A model generated the notes under the pieces. The model searched no databases, was not told the DNA's origin, and worked only from the letters and a program-made list of their open reading frames with translations. From positions 1-50,879 of the forward strand of contig DJZU01000028.1 in NCBI GenBank assembly GCA_002448715.1: 50,879 nucleotides of DNA, in the 5' to 3' direction. The DNA comes from Candidatus Neomicrothrix sp. UBA6944 (GTDB lineage Bacteria > Actinomycetota > Acidimicrobiia > Acidimicrobiales > Poriferisodalaceae). Of this stretch, positions 31,871 to 41,280 are shown one piece after another. Each line of letters opens with the position of its first letter. Position 1 is the stretch's first letter. The position numbers were made by a program, and so were the translations under genes.

Positions 31871-34300
31871 GTGGCGATCACGGATCAGGCGGAGGCCAAA
31901 ACAGAAGAAGTAGTTGATGGCAGCGCCGCAACCGGAATGCAGGTCCAAAAACGCGACGGCAGCAAACAGACGGTTGATGTCAACAAGATTGTCAGGGCAG
32001 TTGAACGTTGCGCGAACGAGTTGCCTGGTGTCGATCCAATGCGTATTGCTACACGGACTATTTCCGGCCTACATGACGGGGCGACTACTACTGAACTAGA
32101 TGAGCTTTCGATACGAACGGCAGCGGCTCTCATAGTTGAAGAGCCGAACTACTCACGATTAGCGGCCCGACTCTTGGGGACGTTCATCGACAAAGAAGTC
32201 CAGAACCAGAATGTCTACTCATTTAGCCAATCCATCGAATTGGGTGCCGAGTGTGGACTCATTCACGACGGAGTTCTGGAGTTCGTGCAAATTCACGCCC
32301 GAAAACTCAACAACTCAGTGCTTGAGGAACGAAACAACCTCTTCGAATTTTTTGGCCTCCGCACGGTTTACGACCGCTATTTACTCAGGCACCCCACCGA
32401 GCGAACAGTTATTGAAACCCCGCAATATTTCCTGCTGCGAGTCGCGTGTGGTTTAGCTCGCACACCAGACGAGGCGATCACCTTGTACGAGTTGATGTCG
32501 AGTCTTGAGTACCTGACCTCAAGCCCAACCTTGTTTAACTCGGGAACTGCACATCCACAAATGTCGTCGTGTTACCTGCTGGACAGCCCCGAGGATTCCC
32601 TTGAGGGCATATACAAGCGTTACACCGACATAGCTCAACTTTCTAAGTTCGCCGGCGGCATAGGCGTCGCATGGCACCGAATCCGTTCTAAAGGATCCTT
32701 GATTGGCGGGACCAATGGACTGTCAAATGGCATCGTCCCTTGGCTCAAGACCCTGGACTCTTCGGTCGCGGCAGTGAACCAAGGCGGTAAGCGAAAAGGT
32801 GCAGCTTGCGTATACCTAGAGACCTGGCACGCCGATCTTGACGATTTCCTCGAATTGAAAGACAACACCGGAGATACGGCGCGACGAGCTCACAATCTAA
32901 ACCTCGCGAACTGGATCCCGGACCTGTTTATGGAGCGAGTGGAAAATGACTGGCAATGGTCGATGTTCGACCCCAAAGCTGTTCCACACCTCACAGATCT
33001 TTACGGTGAAGAGTTCCAACAGGCCTACCTTGCCGCCGAACAGCAAGGACTTTATGAACGCCAGGTTCCGGCGAGGCAGCTATACAGCCGGATGATGCGC
33101 ACCCTTGCCCAAACCGGCAACGGATGGGTCACATTCAAAGACGCATCAAACATGAAATGCAACCAAACGGGTGAACCCGGAAATGTTGTACACCTTTCCA
33201 ATCTCTGTACCGAAATCTTGGAAGTCACAAACCAAGAAGAGACGGCTGTCTGCAACCTAGGGTCGGTAAATCTAGGTCGCCTTGTCCGAGATGGATCCTT
33301 CGACTTCGATCGTTTGGGAGAGGTTGTACGCACAGCGGTTCCATTCTTAGACCGAGTCATAGACATCAACTTCTACCCAACCAGCGAGGCCGGTACGTCC
33401 AATAGCAAATGGCGCCCAGTTGGCCTAGGTCTCATGGGTCTACAAGATGTTTTCTTTCAACTCGGGATAGCTTTTGACTCCCCGGAAGCACTTGAACTAT
33501 CAACAAAGATCAGCGAGGAAATCTACTTCTGGGCATTATCGGCTAGCTGCGACCTAGCTGCTGAAAACGGCTCGCACGACAGTTTCGGTGAAACCCGCGC
33601 AGCTCAGGGAGATCTCCAGTTCGATCTATGGGGTATCGAGCCGAGCGATACAGCGCGCTGGGCCGCACTCAAAGACCGCATAAGCCAACATGGCCTGCGC
33701 AATTCCCTGATGATAGCGATCGCTCCAACAGCAACCATCGCCTCAATAGCAGGCTGCTACGAATGCATCGAGCCACAAGTTTCCAATCTCTTTAAGCGGG
33801 AAACGCTTTCTGGCGAGTTCCTCCAGATCAACCGCTACCTCGTAAACGAACTCCAAGAACGAGGCCTCTGGGATAGCGACATGGCTCAGAGGATCAAGCG
33901 AGCGGAAGGTTCGATACAAGAAATAGCCGAGATTCCCGAAGATCTACGAGAGGTTTACAGGACAGCTTGGGAGTTACCCCAACGGGCCTTAATTGATCTC
34001 GCAGCCAGCAGAGGTGCGTACATCGACCAGAGTCAATCGCTAAACCTCTTCATGGAGAGTCCAAGCATTGGCAAGTTGTCATCTATGTACATGCACGCCT
34101 GGAAGAGTGGACTCAAGACCACGTATTACCTGCGTTCAAGGCCAGCCACCAGAATCAATCAAACGACCACCGCGACAACCGACGATGACCCGATTGGCCC
34201 ACCACCGGAAGGCAGCCCCACAGAAGCCTCGCCGTTCACTGATGAAGAAGCGATCGCTTGTTCTCTGGAGAACCCTGAGACTTGCGAAGCCTGCGATTAG
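31871..34300 (+). CDS. nrdA: Ribonucleoside-diphosphate reductase class I, alpha subunit
   Basis: Catalytic subunit (809 aa) reducing NDPs to dNDPs. An ATP-cone regulatory domain occupies roughly residues 22-105. The active site has the N-x-C-x-E motif N444-C446-E448, the redox cysteines C234 (MSSCYLL) and C461 (AVCNLGSVNL), and a C-terminal shuttle pair C805/C808 in CEACD. This is the class I layout needing a diiron or related beta subunit, encoded just downstream. GTG 31871 follows GAGGAG. A Thr/Pro-rich linker precedes the C-terminal cysteines. Confidence 0.96.
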   Translation: MAITDQAEAKTEEVVDGSAATGMQVQKRDGSKQTVDVNKIVRAVERCANELPGVDPMRIATRTISGLHDGATTTELDELSIRTAAALIVEEPNYSRLAARLLGTFIDKEVQNQNVYSFSQSIELGAECGLIHDGVLEFVQIHARKLNNSVLEERNNLFEFFGLRTVYDRYLLRHPTERTVIETPQYFLLRVACGLARTPDEAITLYELMSSLEYLTSSPTLFNSGTAHPQMSSCYLLDSPEDSLEGIYKRYTDIAQLSKFAGGIGVAWHRIRSKGSLIGGTNGLSNGIVPWLKTLDSSVAAVNQGGKRKGAACVYLETWHADLDDFLELKDNTGDTARRAHNLNLANWIPDLFMERVENDWQWSMFDPKAVPHLTDLYGEEFQQAYLAAEQQGLYERQVPARQLYSRMMRTLAQTGNGWVTFKDASNMKCNQTGEPGNVVHLSNLCTEILEVTNQEETAVCNLGSVNLGRLVRDGSFDFDRLGEVVRTAVPFLDRVIDINFYPTSEAGTSNSKWRPVGLGLMGLQDVFFQLGIAFDSPEALELSTKISEEIYFWALSASCDLAAENGSHDSFGETRAAQGDLQFDLWGIEPSDTARWAALKDRISQHGLRNSLMIAIAPTATIASIAGCYECIEPQVSNLFKRETLSGEFLQINRYLVNELQERGLWDSDMAQRIKRAEGSIQEIAEIPEDLREVYRTAWELPQRALIDLAASRGAYIDQSQSLNLFMESPSIGKLSSMYMHAWKSGLKTTYYLRSRPATRINQTTTATTDDDPIGPPPEGSPTEASPFTDEEAIACSLENPETCEACD

Positions 34301-34324
34301 TTGAAGAATTAGGAACGAAAGTAA

Positions 34325-35416
34325 ATGGCACTCACTGAACCAGATCACAACTTCGCCTCCCCAGAGTCGCTAGAAGAATCCCCACCGCAAGTCAAAGAAG
34401 GGTATGGAGCGCCCGGCAATATCTTGGATCCCGGATTCAACCTGACTTTGCGACCGATGCGGTACCCAGATTTCTATGACATGTATCGCGACGCGATCAA
34501 AAACACTTGGACGGTAGAAGAAATTGACTTCTCTGACGATGTCGTAGACCTTGACCGTAAGTTGTTGCCTGCCGAAAGGCACCTGATCAACCGACTAGTG
34601 GCGTTCTTTGCTACAGGCGACTCAATTGTTGCCAACAACCTGGTCCTCAACCTCTACCAACACATAAACAGCCCTGAAGCTCGGATGTATCTGAGTCGCC
34701 AACTGTATGAAGAGGCACTCCACGTACAGTTTTACCTAACCCTCTTGGATAACTACATTCCGGACCATGATGAGCGCGCCGAAGCATTCGCTGCTATCGA
34801 AAATATTCCATCGATTCGACACAAAGCTGACTTCTGCTTCAAGTGGATGGGCAGTATCGACGACCTCTCGGAACTGCGCACCCAAGAGGACCGCAAACAG
34901 TTTCTTTTGAACCTCATTTGCTTTGCTGCGTGCATCGAAGGCCTATTTTTCTTTGCTGCTTTCGCATACGTGTATTTCCTGAGGAGCAAGGGCCTACTTA
35001 ACGGGTTAGCTGCGGGGACCAACTGGGTGTTTCGAGATGAGTCCTGCCATATGAACTTCGCTTTTGAGGTCGTCAAAACGATCCGCGATGAAGAACCCGA
35101 GCTGTTCGACGAAGACCTGTCGGTTCGGATCGTTGAGATGATCGAAGAGGCAATTGAAGTTGAGAGTAAGTTCGCGGAAGACGTGTTGTCAGGTGGAGTC
35201 GCTGGTATGTCAACCGCCGACACACGGACCTATCTAGAGTTTGTAGCAGACCAAAGATTGGCTCAACTTGGATTACCCAAACGCTATGGCGCCCAAAATC
35301 CTTTTGACTTCATGGAATTACAAGACGTACAAGAGTTGACGAACTTCTTCGAAAGAACAGTTGCTGCTTATCAACACGGTGTCGAGGGCGATGTCGCATT
35401 TGATGAGGAGTTCTAG
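34325..35416 (+). CDS. nrdB: Ribonucleoside-diphosphate reductase class I, beta subunit
   Basis: Radical-generating subunit, 363 aa. Metal ligands are D99 (ATGDSIVANN), E130 and H133 (EALH), with later EGLFF and DESCH residues. The radical tyrosine equivalent is Y137, four residues after H133, and the first ligand is Asp, so it looks like a tyrosyl-radical enzyme rather than the Phe-containing Mn/Fe class Ic. ATG 34325 has AGGA upstream and lies 24 bases after nrdA, so the two are co-transcribed. The 112 bases after it, up to the convergent meaB, contain only a weak GGGTTC/GAACCC dyad. Confidence 0.95.
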   Translation: MALTEPDHNFASPESLEESPPQVKEGYGAPGNILDPGFNLTLRPMRYPDFYDMYRDAIKNTWTVEEIDFSDDVVDLDRKLLPAERHLINRLVAFFATGDSIVANNLVLNLYQHINSPEARMYLSRQLYEEALHVQFYLTLLDNYIPDHDERAEAFAAIENIPSIRHKADFCFKWMGSIDDLSELRTQEDRKQFLLNLICFAACIEGLFFFAAFAYVYFLRSKGLLNGLAAGTNWVFRDESCHMNFAFEVVKTIRDEEPELFDEDLSVRIVEMIEEAIEVESKFAEDVLSGGVAGMSTADTRTYLEFVADQRLAQLGLPKRYGAQNPFDFMELQDVQELTNFFERTVAAYQHGVEGDVAFDEEF

Positions 35417-35528
35417 TAGCTAAACGCACGACATTGGGTCAATGTTTGCGAAGTGTGCACCTATCCCCACTGCTCTCATAGGGTTCATGTTGAGTCAGTG
35501 AAGCTCAGTGCTGTTCAGCGAACCCAAT

Positions 35529-36515
35529 TCAGTCGTTCAGGAAGGCATCAATTAACTGATCCACTGCTGACACTGGCGTTGTTGTGCCGGCACGCACCTG
35601 AGCCTCCAACTTCGGTAGCAGAGTTCTCACAGACGGGTGGCTCCTCAACCCATCATTCAACCGGTCATCAAGCATTGACCACATCCAACGAACGTTCTGT
35701 TGCTCCCTACGCTCCTCAAGCTCACCAGCCTTACTCAGAACGCCTCTGTGGTCCTCCACCTTCTCCCACAGTTCGTTTACACCAGCGCCCGTTAGGCCAG
35801 CACAGGTAAGGACTGGAGGGCTCCAGAGAGGCGATGCTGGCGCCGTCAAGTGCAATGCGATCTCATACTCACGAGCAGCAGCTTCGGCGGCCTTAACGTT
35901 TGCCCCATCTGCTTTGTTAACCGCAATCATGTCCGCTAGCTCCAATATCCCTTTCTTGATCCCTTGAAGCTCGTCTCCGGCGCCCGGGAGCATTAGAACC
36001 AAAAAGAAATCGACCATGTCAGCGACGACGGTTTCGCTCTGGCCCACACCGACGGTTTCCACCAACACCACGTCATATCCAGCTGCCTCGCAAATCAACA
36101 TCGTTTCGCGAGTCATGCGAGTTACCCCGCCCAGTTCCCCTGAAGTCGGCGACGGGCGTACAAAGGCTGAAGGGTCGTTGGCCAATGTCGTCATTCGGGT
36201 CTTGTCACCCAAAATCGACCCACCTGTCCGAGACGAAGTTGGATCGACCGCTAGCACCGCCACGCGGCGCCCTTGACTCGTGAGCGTGCTCCCAAGTGTC
36301 TCGATAAAAGTGCTCTTCCCGACGCCGGGCACCCCAGTGATTCCGATGCGATGGGAAGCCCCAGATAAAGGCAACAACTCTGTCAAGAGTTCCTGCGCCA
36401 TTTTGCGATGTTCAGGCAAGTTGCTCTCAACCAGTGTTATAGCGCGTCCCAGCGACGCCCGGTCGGCAGAACGAACGCCGTCTATCAGGCTCTCAATAGG
36501 GGGTATGGGATCCAC
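35529..36515 (-). CDS. meaB: Methylmalonyl-CoA mutase-associated GTPase MeaB
   Basis: G3E-family P-loop GTPase (328 aa) that gates cobalamin delivery to, and protects, methylmalonyl-CoA mutase. The P-loop is GITGVPGVGKSTFIETLG (~58), followed by VLAVDPTSSRTGGSILGDKTRM, a Walker B VETVGVGQSE and the base-specificity motif VNKADG. GTG 36515 has TACCCT seven bases upstream. It points the same way as mutBA but is separated from them by a gene on the other strand, so it is a separate transcription unit with its own promoter. Confidence 0.95.
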   Translation of the reverse strand: MDPIPPIESLIDGVRSADRASLGRAITLVESNLPEHRKMAQELLTELLPLSGASHRIGITGVPGVGKSTFIETLGSTLTSQGRRVAVLAVDPTSSRTGGSILGDKTRMTTLANDPSAFVRPSPTSGELGGVTRMTRETMLICEAAGYDVVLVETVGVGQSETVVADMVDFFLVLMLPGAGDELQGIKKGILELADMIAVNKADGANVKAAEAAAREYEIALHLTAPASPLWSPPVLTCAGLTGAGVNELWEKVEDHRGVLSKAGELEERREQQNVRWMWSMLDDRLNDGLRSHPSVRTLLPKLEAQVRAGTTTPVSAVDQLIDAFLND

Positions 36516-36522
36516 GACTTTG

Positions 36523-36528
36523 AGGGTA
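36523..36528 (-). promoter_or_regulatory. -10 box, leaderless meaB promoter
   Basis: Minus-strand TACCCT, 7 bases, then GTG 36515; no Shine-Dalgarno in between. Confidence 0.55.
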
Positions 36529-36633
36529 CAGGTACCCGAGACGGTGACTCTCAGATGATTTATCTGTTAACCAATTCTGAATTCTCGCGCTCCCGTTAGT
36601 AGCTTAATAATGGAGTTGGGAAAGAGGGAGTTC

Positions 36634-37185
36634 ATGGGCCTGGCCAAACAGATGTCTCAGCTAAGAGGAAGTCGACCCCATCCGGTAGAGAAATTCCTGG
36701 AACCCAACGAAAAGGTCAAGTGGATCCTTCCTGCACAAGGCGGACTGCACCCCTTCACTATGCTGTTTTTCGCCGTATTCATTCTCTTAGCGGTCTTGGT
36801 ACTCGATCCCAGTTCCTTCCTAATGGGCACGACTATATCGGTCGTTGTCTTTGCCGTAATAGCGGTACTGACGACCGCTCGATACAGGGTGATCGCGATC
36901 ACGGCTGATGATGTTGTGCTCTTGAAGGCACGAGGCTGGCGGCCGGGCAAACCAGTGGATTTCATTAGCCGCACACCACGCACTGCAAAGTTTGAAGTAC
37001 GCGGACAATTTTGGTCCCAAATCGAAATATCGGGGGAGAAGCTCTGGGTCCACAAGCGCTTTCAAGCGAAGCTAGATGAGGCAGACTCAACGTTAGGTCG
37101 AGGAACCCTCAAGACCGCTTCAAGCGTTGCTTACAGGGCCAACAGAGCCAAAAAGAAGATCAAGCATGCTCGCCGGAAACGATGA
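36634..37185 (+). CDS. Unknown membrane protein with two helices and basic tail
   Basis: About 183 aa from ATG 36634, which is preceded by GAGGGAG; ATG 36610 is an in-frame alternative adding eight residues. A short polar N-terminus (KFLEPNEKVKW) leads into two membrane helices (~40-58 and ~62-80). A beta-rich domain resembling membrane-anchored PH-like (bPH) proteins follows, then a very basic tail (RAKKKIKHARRKR). It sits on the plus strand between meaB and mutB, ending three bases before the mutB stop. No function assigned; the PH resemblance is a guess from layout. Confidence 0.65.
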   Translation: MGLAKQMSQLRGSRPHPVEKFLEPNEKVKWILPAQGGLHPFTMLFFAVFILLAVLVLDPSSFLMGTTISVVVFAVIAVLTTARYRVIAITADDVVLLKARGWRPGKPVDFISRTPRTAKFEVRGQFWSQIEISGEKLWVHKRFQAKLDEADSTLGRGTLKTASSVAYRANRAKKKIKHARRKR

Positions 37186-37188
37186 GCC

Positions 37189-39366
37189 TTAGCTGAGTAG
37201 ATTCTCCAACAATTCCGCGGCGGCTTCGGCGATAACGGTACCGGGTGGGAAGATCGCTGCAGCTCCTGCTTCTTTGAGTGCATCAAAATCCTGAGGCGGA
37301 ATGACCCCGCCAACCACAATCATGATGTCCTCGCGACCCTCTGTCACCAGAGCGTCGCGAAGTTCGGGTATGAGTGTTAGGTGACCTGCGGCGAGAGATG
37401 AAGCACCGACTATATGAGCGTCATTTTCTACGGCTTGCCGCGCTGCTTCCGCCGGCGTGGAAAATAGCGGACCTATGTCCACGTCGAAACCCAGATCTGC
37501 GAAGGCCGTGGCGATTACTTTTTGGCCTCGATCATGACCGTCTTGACCCATTTTGGCTATCAGAATGCGAGGACGTCTGCCCTCCAGTACTGAAAACTGC
37601 TCTACCAAGGCTCGTACCGAGTTCACGGGTTCAGTTTCGTCTCCCACTTCGCTGCTGTACACCCCACTAATTGATCGAATTTCTGCTTTGTGTCGACCAT
37701 ACGCCATCTCAAGGGCAAGACTGATCTCCCCAACGGTGGCTTTGGCACGCCCGGCGTCTATGGCTAAGGCTAGGAGGTTTCCATCTCCAGTGTCCGCTGC
37801 TTTAGTCAACGCAGTAAGGGCTTTTTCGACCTGCTCGGGATCTCGCTCTCCTTTGAGACGTTCGAGTTTGGCGATTTGCGCAGCCTTTACCTCTGCATTA
37901 TCGATTCGCAAAACCTCCACTTGTTCTTCGTTCTGTGGCCTGTATTTGTTAACTCCAACAACCACTTGTCGGCCTGAATCGATCCTTGCTTGAGTTCTAG
38001 CTGCAGCTTCCTCGATCCGCATCTTGGGTATTCCGGCTTCGATGGCTGCTGCCATCCCACCCATTTCTTCGATCTCATCAATGTGCCGTAAAGCTCGATC
38101 GGCTAGGTCCCGCGTCAGTCTTTCGACAAAATAACTTCCACCCCAAGGATCTATGACGTTGGTGGTGCCTGACTCTTGCTGAAGGAACAGTTGAGTGTTA
38201 CGCGCTATTCGAGCACTGAAGTCAGTAGGTAGCGCCAACGCCTCGTCAAAGGCGTTGGTGTGCAGACTCTGAGTGTGCCCTTGTGTAGCGGCCATTGCTT
38301 CGACACATGTTCTGACCACGTTGTTGTAGACATCTTGCGCTGTAAGGCTCCAGCCAGATGTTTGGCTGTGTGTGCGCAAAGAAAGCGATTTTGGATTTGT
38401 GGGTTGAAAGCCCTCAACTAAGCCAGCCCAGATGATTCGCGCAGCTCGGAGCTTTGCGACTTCCATAAAAAAATTCATCCCAATGGCCCAAAAGAAACTC
38501 AACCGAGGCGCGAAGTCGTCGATTTTGAGTCCTGCTCGCTGTCCCGTTCGCAGATACTCCAGGCCATCTGCCAGGGTGTAAGCCAGCTCAAGGTCCGCTG
38601 TCGCACCGGCCTCTTGCATGTGATAGCCCGATATGGAAATCGAGTTAAACCTGGGCATCTTTTGGCTTGTGAATTCGAAAATATCACCGATGATGCGCAT
38701 CGATGGTTGCGGTGGATAGATGTAGGTATTCCGAACCATGAACTCTTTGAGAATGTCGTTTTGGATAGTGCCTGCAAGTTTGTCCGAGGAAACACCCTGT
38801 TCTTCGGCTGCAACGACGTAAAGAGCCAGAATCGGAAGAACAGCACCGTTCATTGTCATGGACACACTCATCTGGTCGAGAGGTATCCCGTCAAACAGTG
38901 TTCGCATGTCGTAGATAGAGTCGATAGCGACGCCTGCCATGCCTACGTCACCGCTTACTCGTTCGTGGTCGCTGTCATAGCCACGATGGGTAGCTAGATC
39001 AAAGGCCACCGACAGGCCCTTTTGGCCAGCCGCTAGATTCCGCCGGTAAAAAGCGTTGGAATCTTCGGCTGTCGAGAACCCGGCGTATTGCCTGACCGTC
39101 CAAGGCTGATTTGTGTACATGGTTGGGTATGGACCACGTAAAAAAGGAGCGAATCCAGGAAAGCTTTCCATGTGCGCCATATCGCCCTGAAGGTCGCTGG
39201 GCGTATAGAGACACTTAATGTCAATGCCCTCCGGTGTGTTCCAAACGAACTCGTCTGCAGAACTACCCGTTTGCTGCACAAAATCGTGTTCCCAGCCAGC
39301 AATGGAGGGAACTGTCTCATCGTGCAGATCTAAGTCGATTGTTGCGAAGTCAGGAATTTGAGCCAT
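37189..39366 (-). CDS. mutB: Methylmalonyl-CoA mutase large subunit
   Basis: Catalytic subunit (725 aa) of the adenosylcobalamin enzyme that interconverts (R)-methylmalonyl-CoA and succinyl-CoA, used in propionate and odd-chain/branched carbon metabolism. The TIM-barrel domain has RGPYPTMYTNQPWTVRQYAGF, LSVAFDLATHRGYDSDH and SISGYHMQEAGA. The B12-binding domain near the C-terminus carries AKMGQDGHDRGQKV, whose His (about residue 611) is the lower cobalt ligand. It follows mutA by nine bases with a GAGGTGA ribosome-binding site, so the two form an operon. Confidence 0.97.
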   Translation of the reverse strand: MAQIPDFATIDLDLHDETVPSIAGWEHDFVQQTGSSADEFVWNTPEGIDIKCLYTPSDLQGDMAHMESFPGFAPFLRGPYPTMYTNQPWTVRQYAGFSTAEDSNAFYRRNLAAGQKGLSVAFDLATHRGYDSDHERVSGDVGMAGVAIDSIYDMRTLFDGIPLDQMSVSMTMNGAVLPILALYVVAAEEQGVSSDKLAGTIQNDILKEFMVRNTYIYPPQPSMRIIGDIFEFTSQKMPRFNSISISGYHMQEAGATADLELAYTLADGLEYLRTGQRAGLKIDDFAPRLSFFWAIGMNFFMEVAKLRAARIIWAGLVEGFQPTNPKSLSLRTHSQTSGWSLTAQDVYNNVVRTCVEAMAATQGHTQSLHTNAFDEALALPTDFSARIARNTQLFLQQESGTTNVIDPWGGSYFVERLTRDLADRALRHIDEIEEMGGMAAAIEAGIPKMRIEEAAARTQARIDSGRQVVVGVNKYRPQNEEQVEVLRIDNAEVKAAQIAKLERLKGERDPEQVEKALTALTKAADTGDGNLLALAIDAGRAKATVGEISLALEMAYGRHKAEIRSISGVYSSEVGDETEPVNSVRALVEQFSVLEGRRPRILIAKMGQDGHDRGQKVIATAFADLGFDVDIGPLFSTPAEAARQAVENDAHIVGASSLAAGHLTLIPELRDALVTEGREDIMIVVGGVIPPQDFDALKEAGAAAIFPPGTVIAEAAAELLENLLS

Positions 39367-39375
39367 GTTTCGAAT

Positions 39376-41196
39376 TCACCTCGCTAGCAACTGGTGTATG
39401 GGGGCTAGAGCATCTAGTACGTTGCAACCAAGATAGACAAAGTCGTCAATTTCTCCGTTGAGGCTTTCGCCTATATCCGGAGACCCTGCTAAATAAATGT
39501 GCCGAGCGCCCGCCGAACGTAATTGGCGAGCCACTTCAGCGCCGAGCTCGGAGTACATCTGATTCGATGAACAAATACACGCTATACGGCAACCACTAGC
39601 GGAGAAGGCTTCGGCGCAGTCGGTTGCCGTCTCGAATCCGTCGTTGCTGGCCACCCTGATTCCTCCCGCCTCAAAGAGGTTCTTCGCGAAAGTGGATCTA
39701 GCGGTGTGGGTTGACATATCTCCGAGGTTCGCAAGAAATAACAAGGGTTGTTGAGAAGAAAGATCTGTTGCTTCACGCATTTGCTCGAAGGGGACCGACC
39801 AGCGAAAATTTGGGAGAGGCTCGCATCGGTAGTCACCATCAGGCTCACTGGCTTCAGGAAAAGGCTCTCGTATCAACTGATCCTCGTCCAAATTGGGAAA
39901 CTCGCTAGTGCCGGTAAGAGGTGTGGACCGCACAGCTAAGCCTTCATGACGTCTCTCGCGGGTCTCCGCTATTGAGTCCTGCAATTGGCCAGACTGTAGA
40001 GCGTTTCCGACACCTCCCAGGCTTTCGAGCTCCTGAAAAATCTTCCACGAAGACAGCGCCACTTGATCTGTTAGTTCTTCGATATACCAACTCCCACCAG
40101 CTGGGTCGATTACCGAGGACAATTTTGTTTCTTCCTGAAGGATTAACTGAGTATTGCGAGCGAGCCGCAGACCTATTTCGTTAGAGAGACCGGCCACGCT
40201 GTCGAACGGCGCCACTGTTATGGCATCAGCGCCTCCAACTGCAGAGGCGAAACAGGCGGCTGTAGTGCGCAACATGTTGACCCAGGGATCGGTTTTAGTC
40301 ATCATCGATTGCGAAGTCTCGGCATGAATAAATAATGGAGACGCTGAAGGATCTCCTCCACAAGCGCTTACAATTCGCGCCCAACAAACGCGAGCGGCTC
40401 GGATCTTGGCAGTAGTCAAGAATTGGTCTGGTCCGGCGGAGAGCGTGAATTCCAGCTTGCTCGAAATGTCATTTATGTCGATGCCTGATTCCATCAGAGC
40501 CCTGGCCCACAGGACACCCTCTGAAAGAACAGCCCCCAGTTCCTGGGAGTCCGAAGCACCGGAATTGGCCCATGTTGATCCGTCGACAGATATGGGAACC
40601 ACGCGAGGGAATGGTTCGCCGAGAGCGGCCGCCATTTCCGCGCACTGCTGAACCTCTTGATCGAGAGGCAAAACTGAGTGGCCCGTTCGCGCTAAGCGGC
40701 CAATGGGGTCTAGACCAAGGTTGTTGCGCAACAACTCGGTTGCGCCTTCTTCATCGCCGCAAACCTCTAGTAGGGCGTTGATTTGGGCTATTGAACTACC
40801 TGAGCCCAGATGTACGGGAGCTAAATCGAAATAAACCCCCTGGAGGACTGTCCGGAGCTGCTCGGCACTGTCTGGTGCTCCTTTTAACGTTATGGCTGTT
40901 GCGCCATTTTCGAGGTCCGCAAGAATATGATCGTTAACTCCGGCGCGTGTCGCAAAATGTGCTTGCCGCACCTCCCACCCGAGAAGGTTCCCGGAAGCCC
41001 GGCTTCCTCGAGCGAAAGATGATTCTCCGGGTAATCCGTCTTCGCGTCGCCTGCTTTTATTACGTTCTCTCGTGTAAAGCGGAAAGCGCTCGATGGCATC
41101 GAACGTTTTAGTAGTCAGTTGTTCTAGGCCTTTTTCTTTGAGCGCGGACGAAGCCGCGGTCTCCCAAGATTCGTAATCGGACTCGCCGTGGGACAT
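39376..41196 (-). CDS. mutA: Methylmalonyl-CoA mutase small subunit
   Basis: Non-catalytic partner (606 aa) in the heterodimeric mutase. It shares the barrel fold with MutB (SRASGNLLGWEVRQAHF-like N-terminal region, FTLSAGPDQFLTTAKIRAARVCWARI, RNTQLILQEET, IDPAGGSWYIEELT). Its C-terminal flavodoxin-like domain has lost the DXHXXG cobalt-ligand motif, as expected for MutA. ATG 41196 has TACGCT seven bases upstream. It is first in the mutA-mutB unit and divergent from leuS; an inverted repeat (41231-41272) lies between. Confidence 0.93.
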   Translation of the reverse strand: MSHGESDYESWETAASSALKEKGLEQLTTKTFDAIERFPLYTRERNKSRRREDGLPGESSFARGSRASGNLLGWEVRQAHFATRAGVNDHILADLENGATAITLKGAPDSAEQLRTVLQGVYFDLAPVHLGSGSSIAQINALLEVCGDEEGATELLRNNLGLDPIGRLARTGHSVLPLDQEVQQCAEMAAALGEPFPRVVPISVDGSTWANSGASDSQELGAVLSEGVLWARALMESGIDINDISSKLEFTLSAGPDQFLTTAKIRAARVCWARIVSACGGDPSASPLFIHAETSQSMMTKTDPWVNMLRTTAACFASAVGGADAITVAPFDSVAGLSNEIGLRLARNTQLILQEETKLSSVIDPAGGSWYIEELTDQVALSSWKIFQELESLGGVGNALQSGQLQDSIAETRERRHEGLAVRSTPLTGTSEFPNLDEDQLIREPFPEASEPDGDYRCEPLPNFRWSVPFEQMREATDLSSQQPLLFLANLGDMSTHTARSTFAKNLFEAGGIRVASNDGFETATDCAEAFSASGCRIACICSSNQMYSELGAEVARQLRSAGARHIYLAGSPDIGESLNGEIDDFVYLGCNVLDALAPIHQLLAR

Positions 41197-41203
41197 GGAC
41201 AGA

Positions 41204-41209
41204 AGCGTA
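41204..41209 (-). promoter_or_regulatory. -10 box, leaderless mutAB promoter
   Basis: Minus-strand TACGCT, 7 bases, then ATG 41196. It is the same hexamer and spacing as at thrB. Confidence 0.55.
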
Positions 41210-41230
41210 TTCCAACTAGAGGTCAGATAA

Positions 41231-41272
41231 CCAAGTAGATAACAATCCCTTGTCGTTTAATGAGCTACTTGG
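41231..41272. repeat. 8-bp inverted repeat between mutA and leuS
   Basis: CCAAGTAG (41231-41238) and CTACTTGG (41265-41272) are perfect reverse complements separated by 26 bases. The right arm ends eight bases before the leuS GTG. It could fold in the leuS leader and occlude initiation, or be an operator for the divergent pair. No T-box features are visible. Confidence 0.5.
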
Positions 41273-41280
41273 CTTAGAGC

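Noticed and set aside
31519..31881. 121-residue N-terminal extension of the FAD oxidoreductase
   Set aside because: No domain, unlike the family start; it covers the promoter and leader of nrdA, and ATG 31518 has its own ribosome-binding site.
34753..35223. 156-codon minus-strand ORF inside nrdB
   Set aside because: Shadow of nrdB with Ser-rich random-looking composition.
35481..35525. Terminator between nrdB and meaB
   Set aside because: Only a 6-bp GGGTTC/GAACCC stem with a 33-base loop and no T tract; too weak to call.
37553..37993. 146-codon plus-strand ORF inside mutB
   Set aside because: Shadow of the methylmalonyl-CoA mutase gene.
41197..41280. T-box leader before leuS or cobalamin riboswitch before mutA
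   Set aside because: The 84-base gap is too short and lacks T-box or B12-box sequences; mutA has a leaderless-type promoter.
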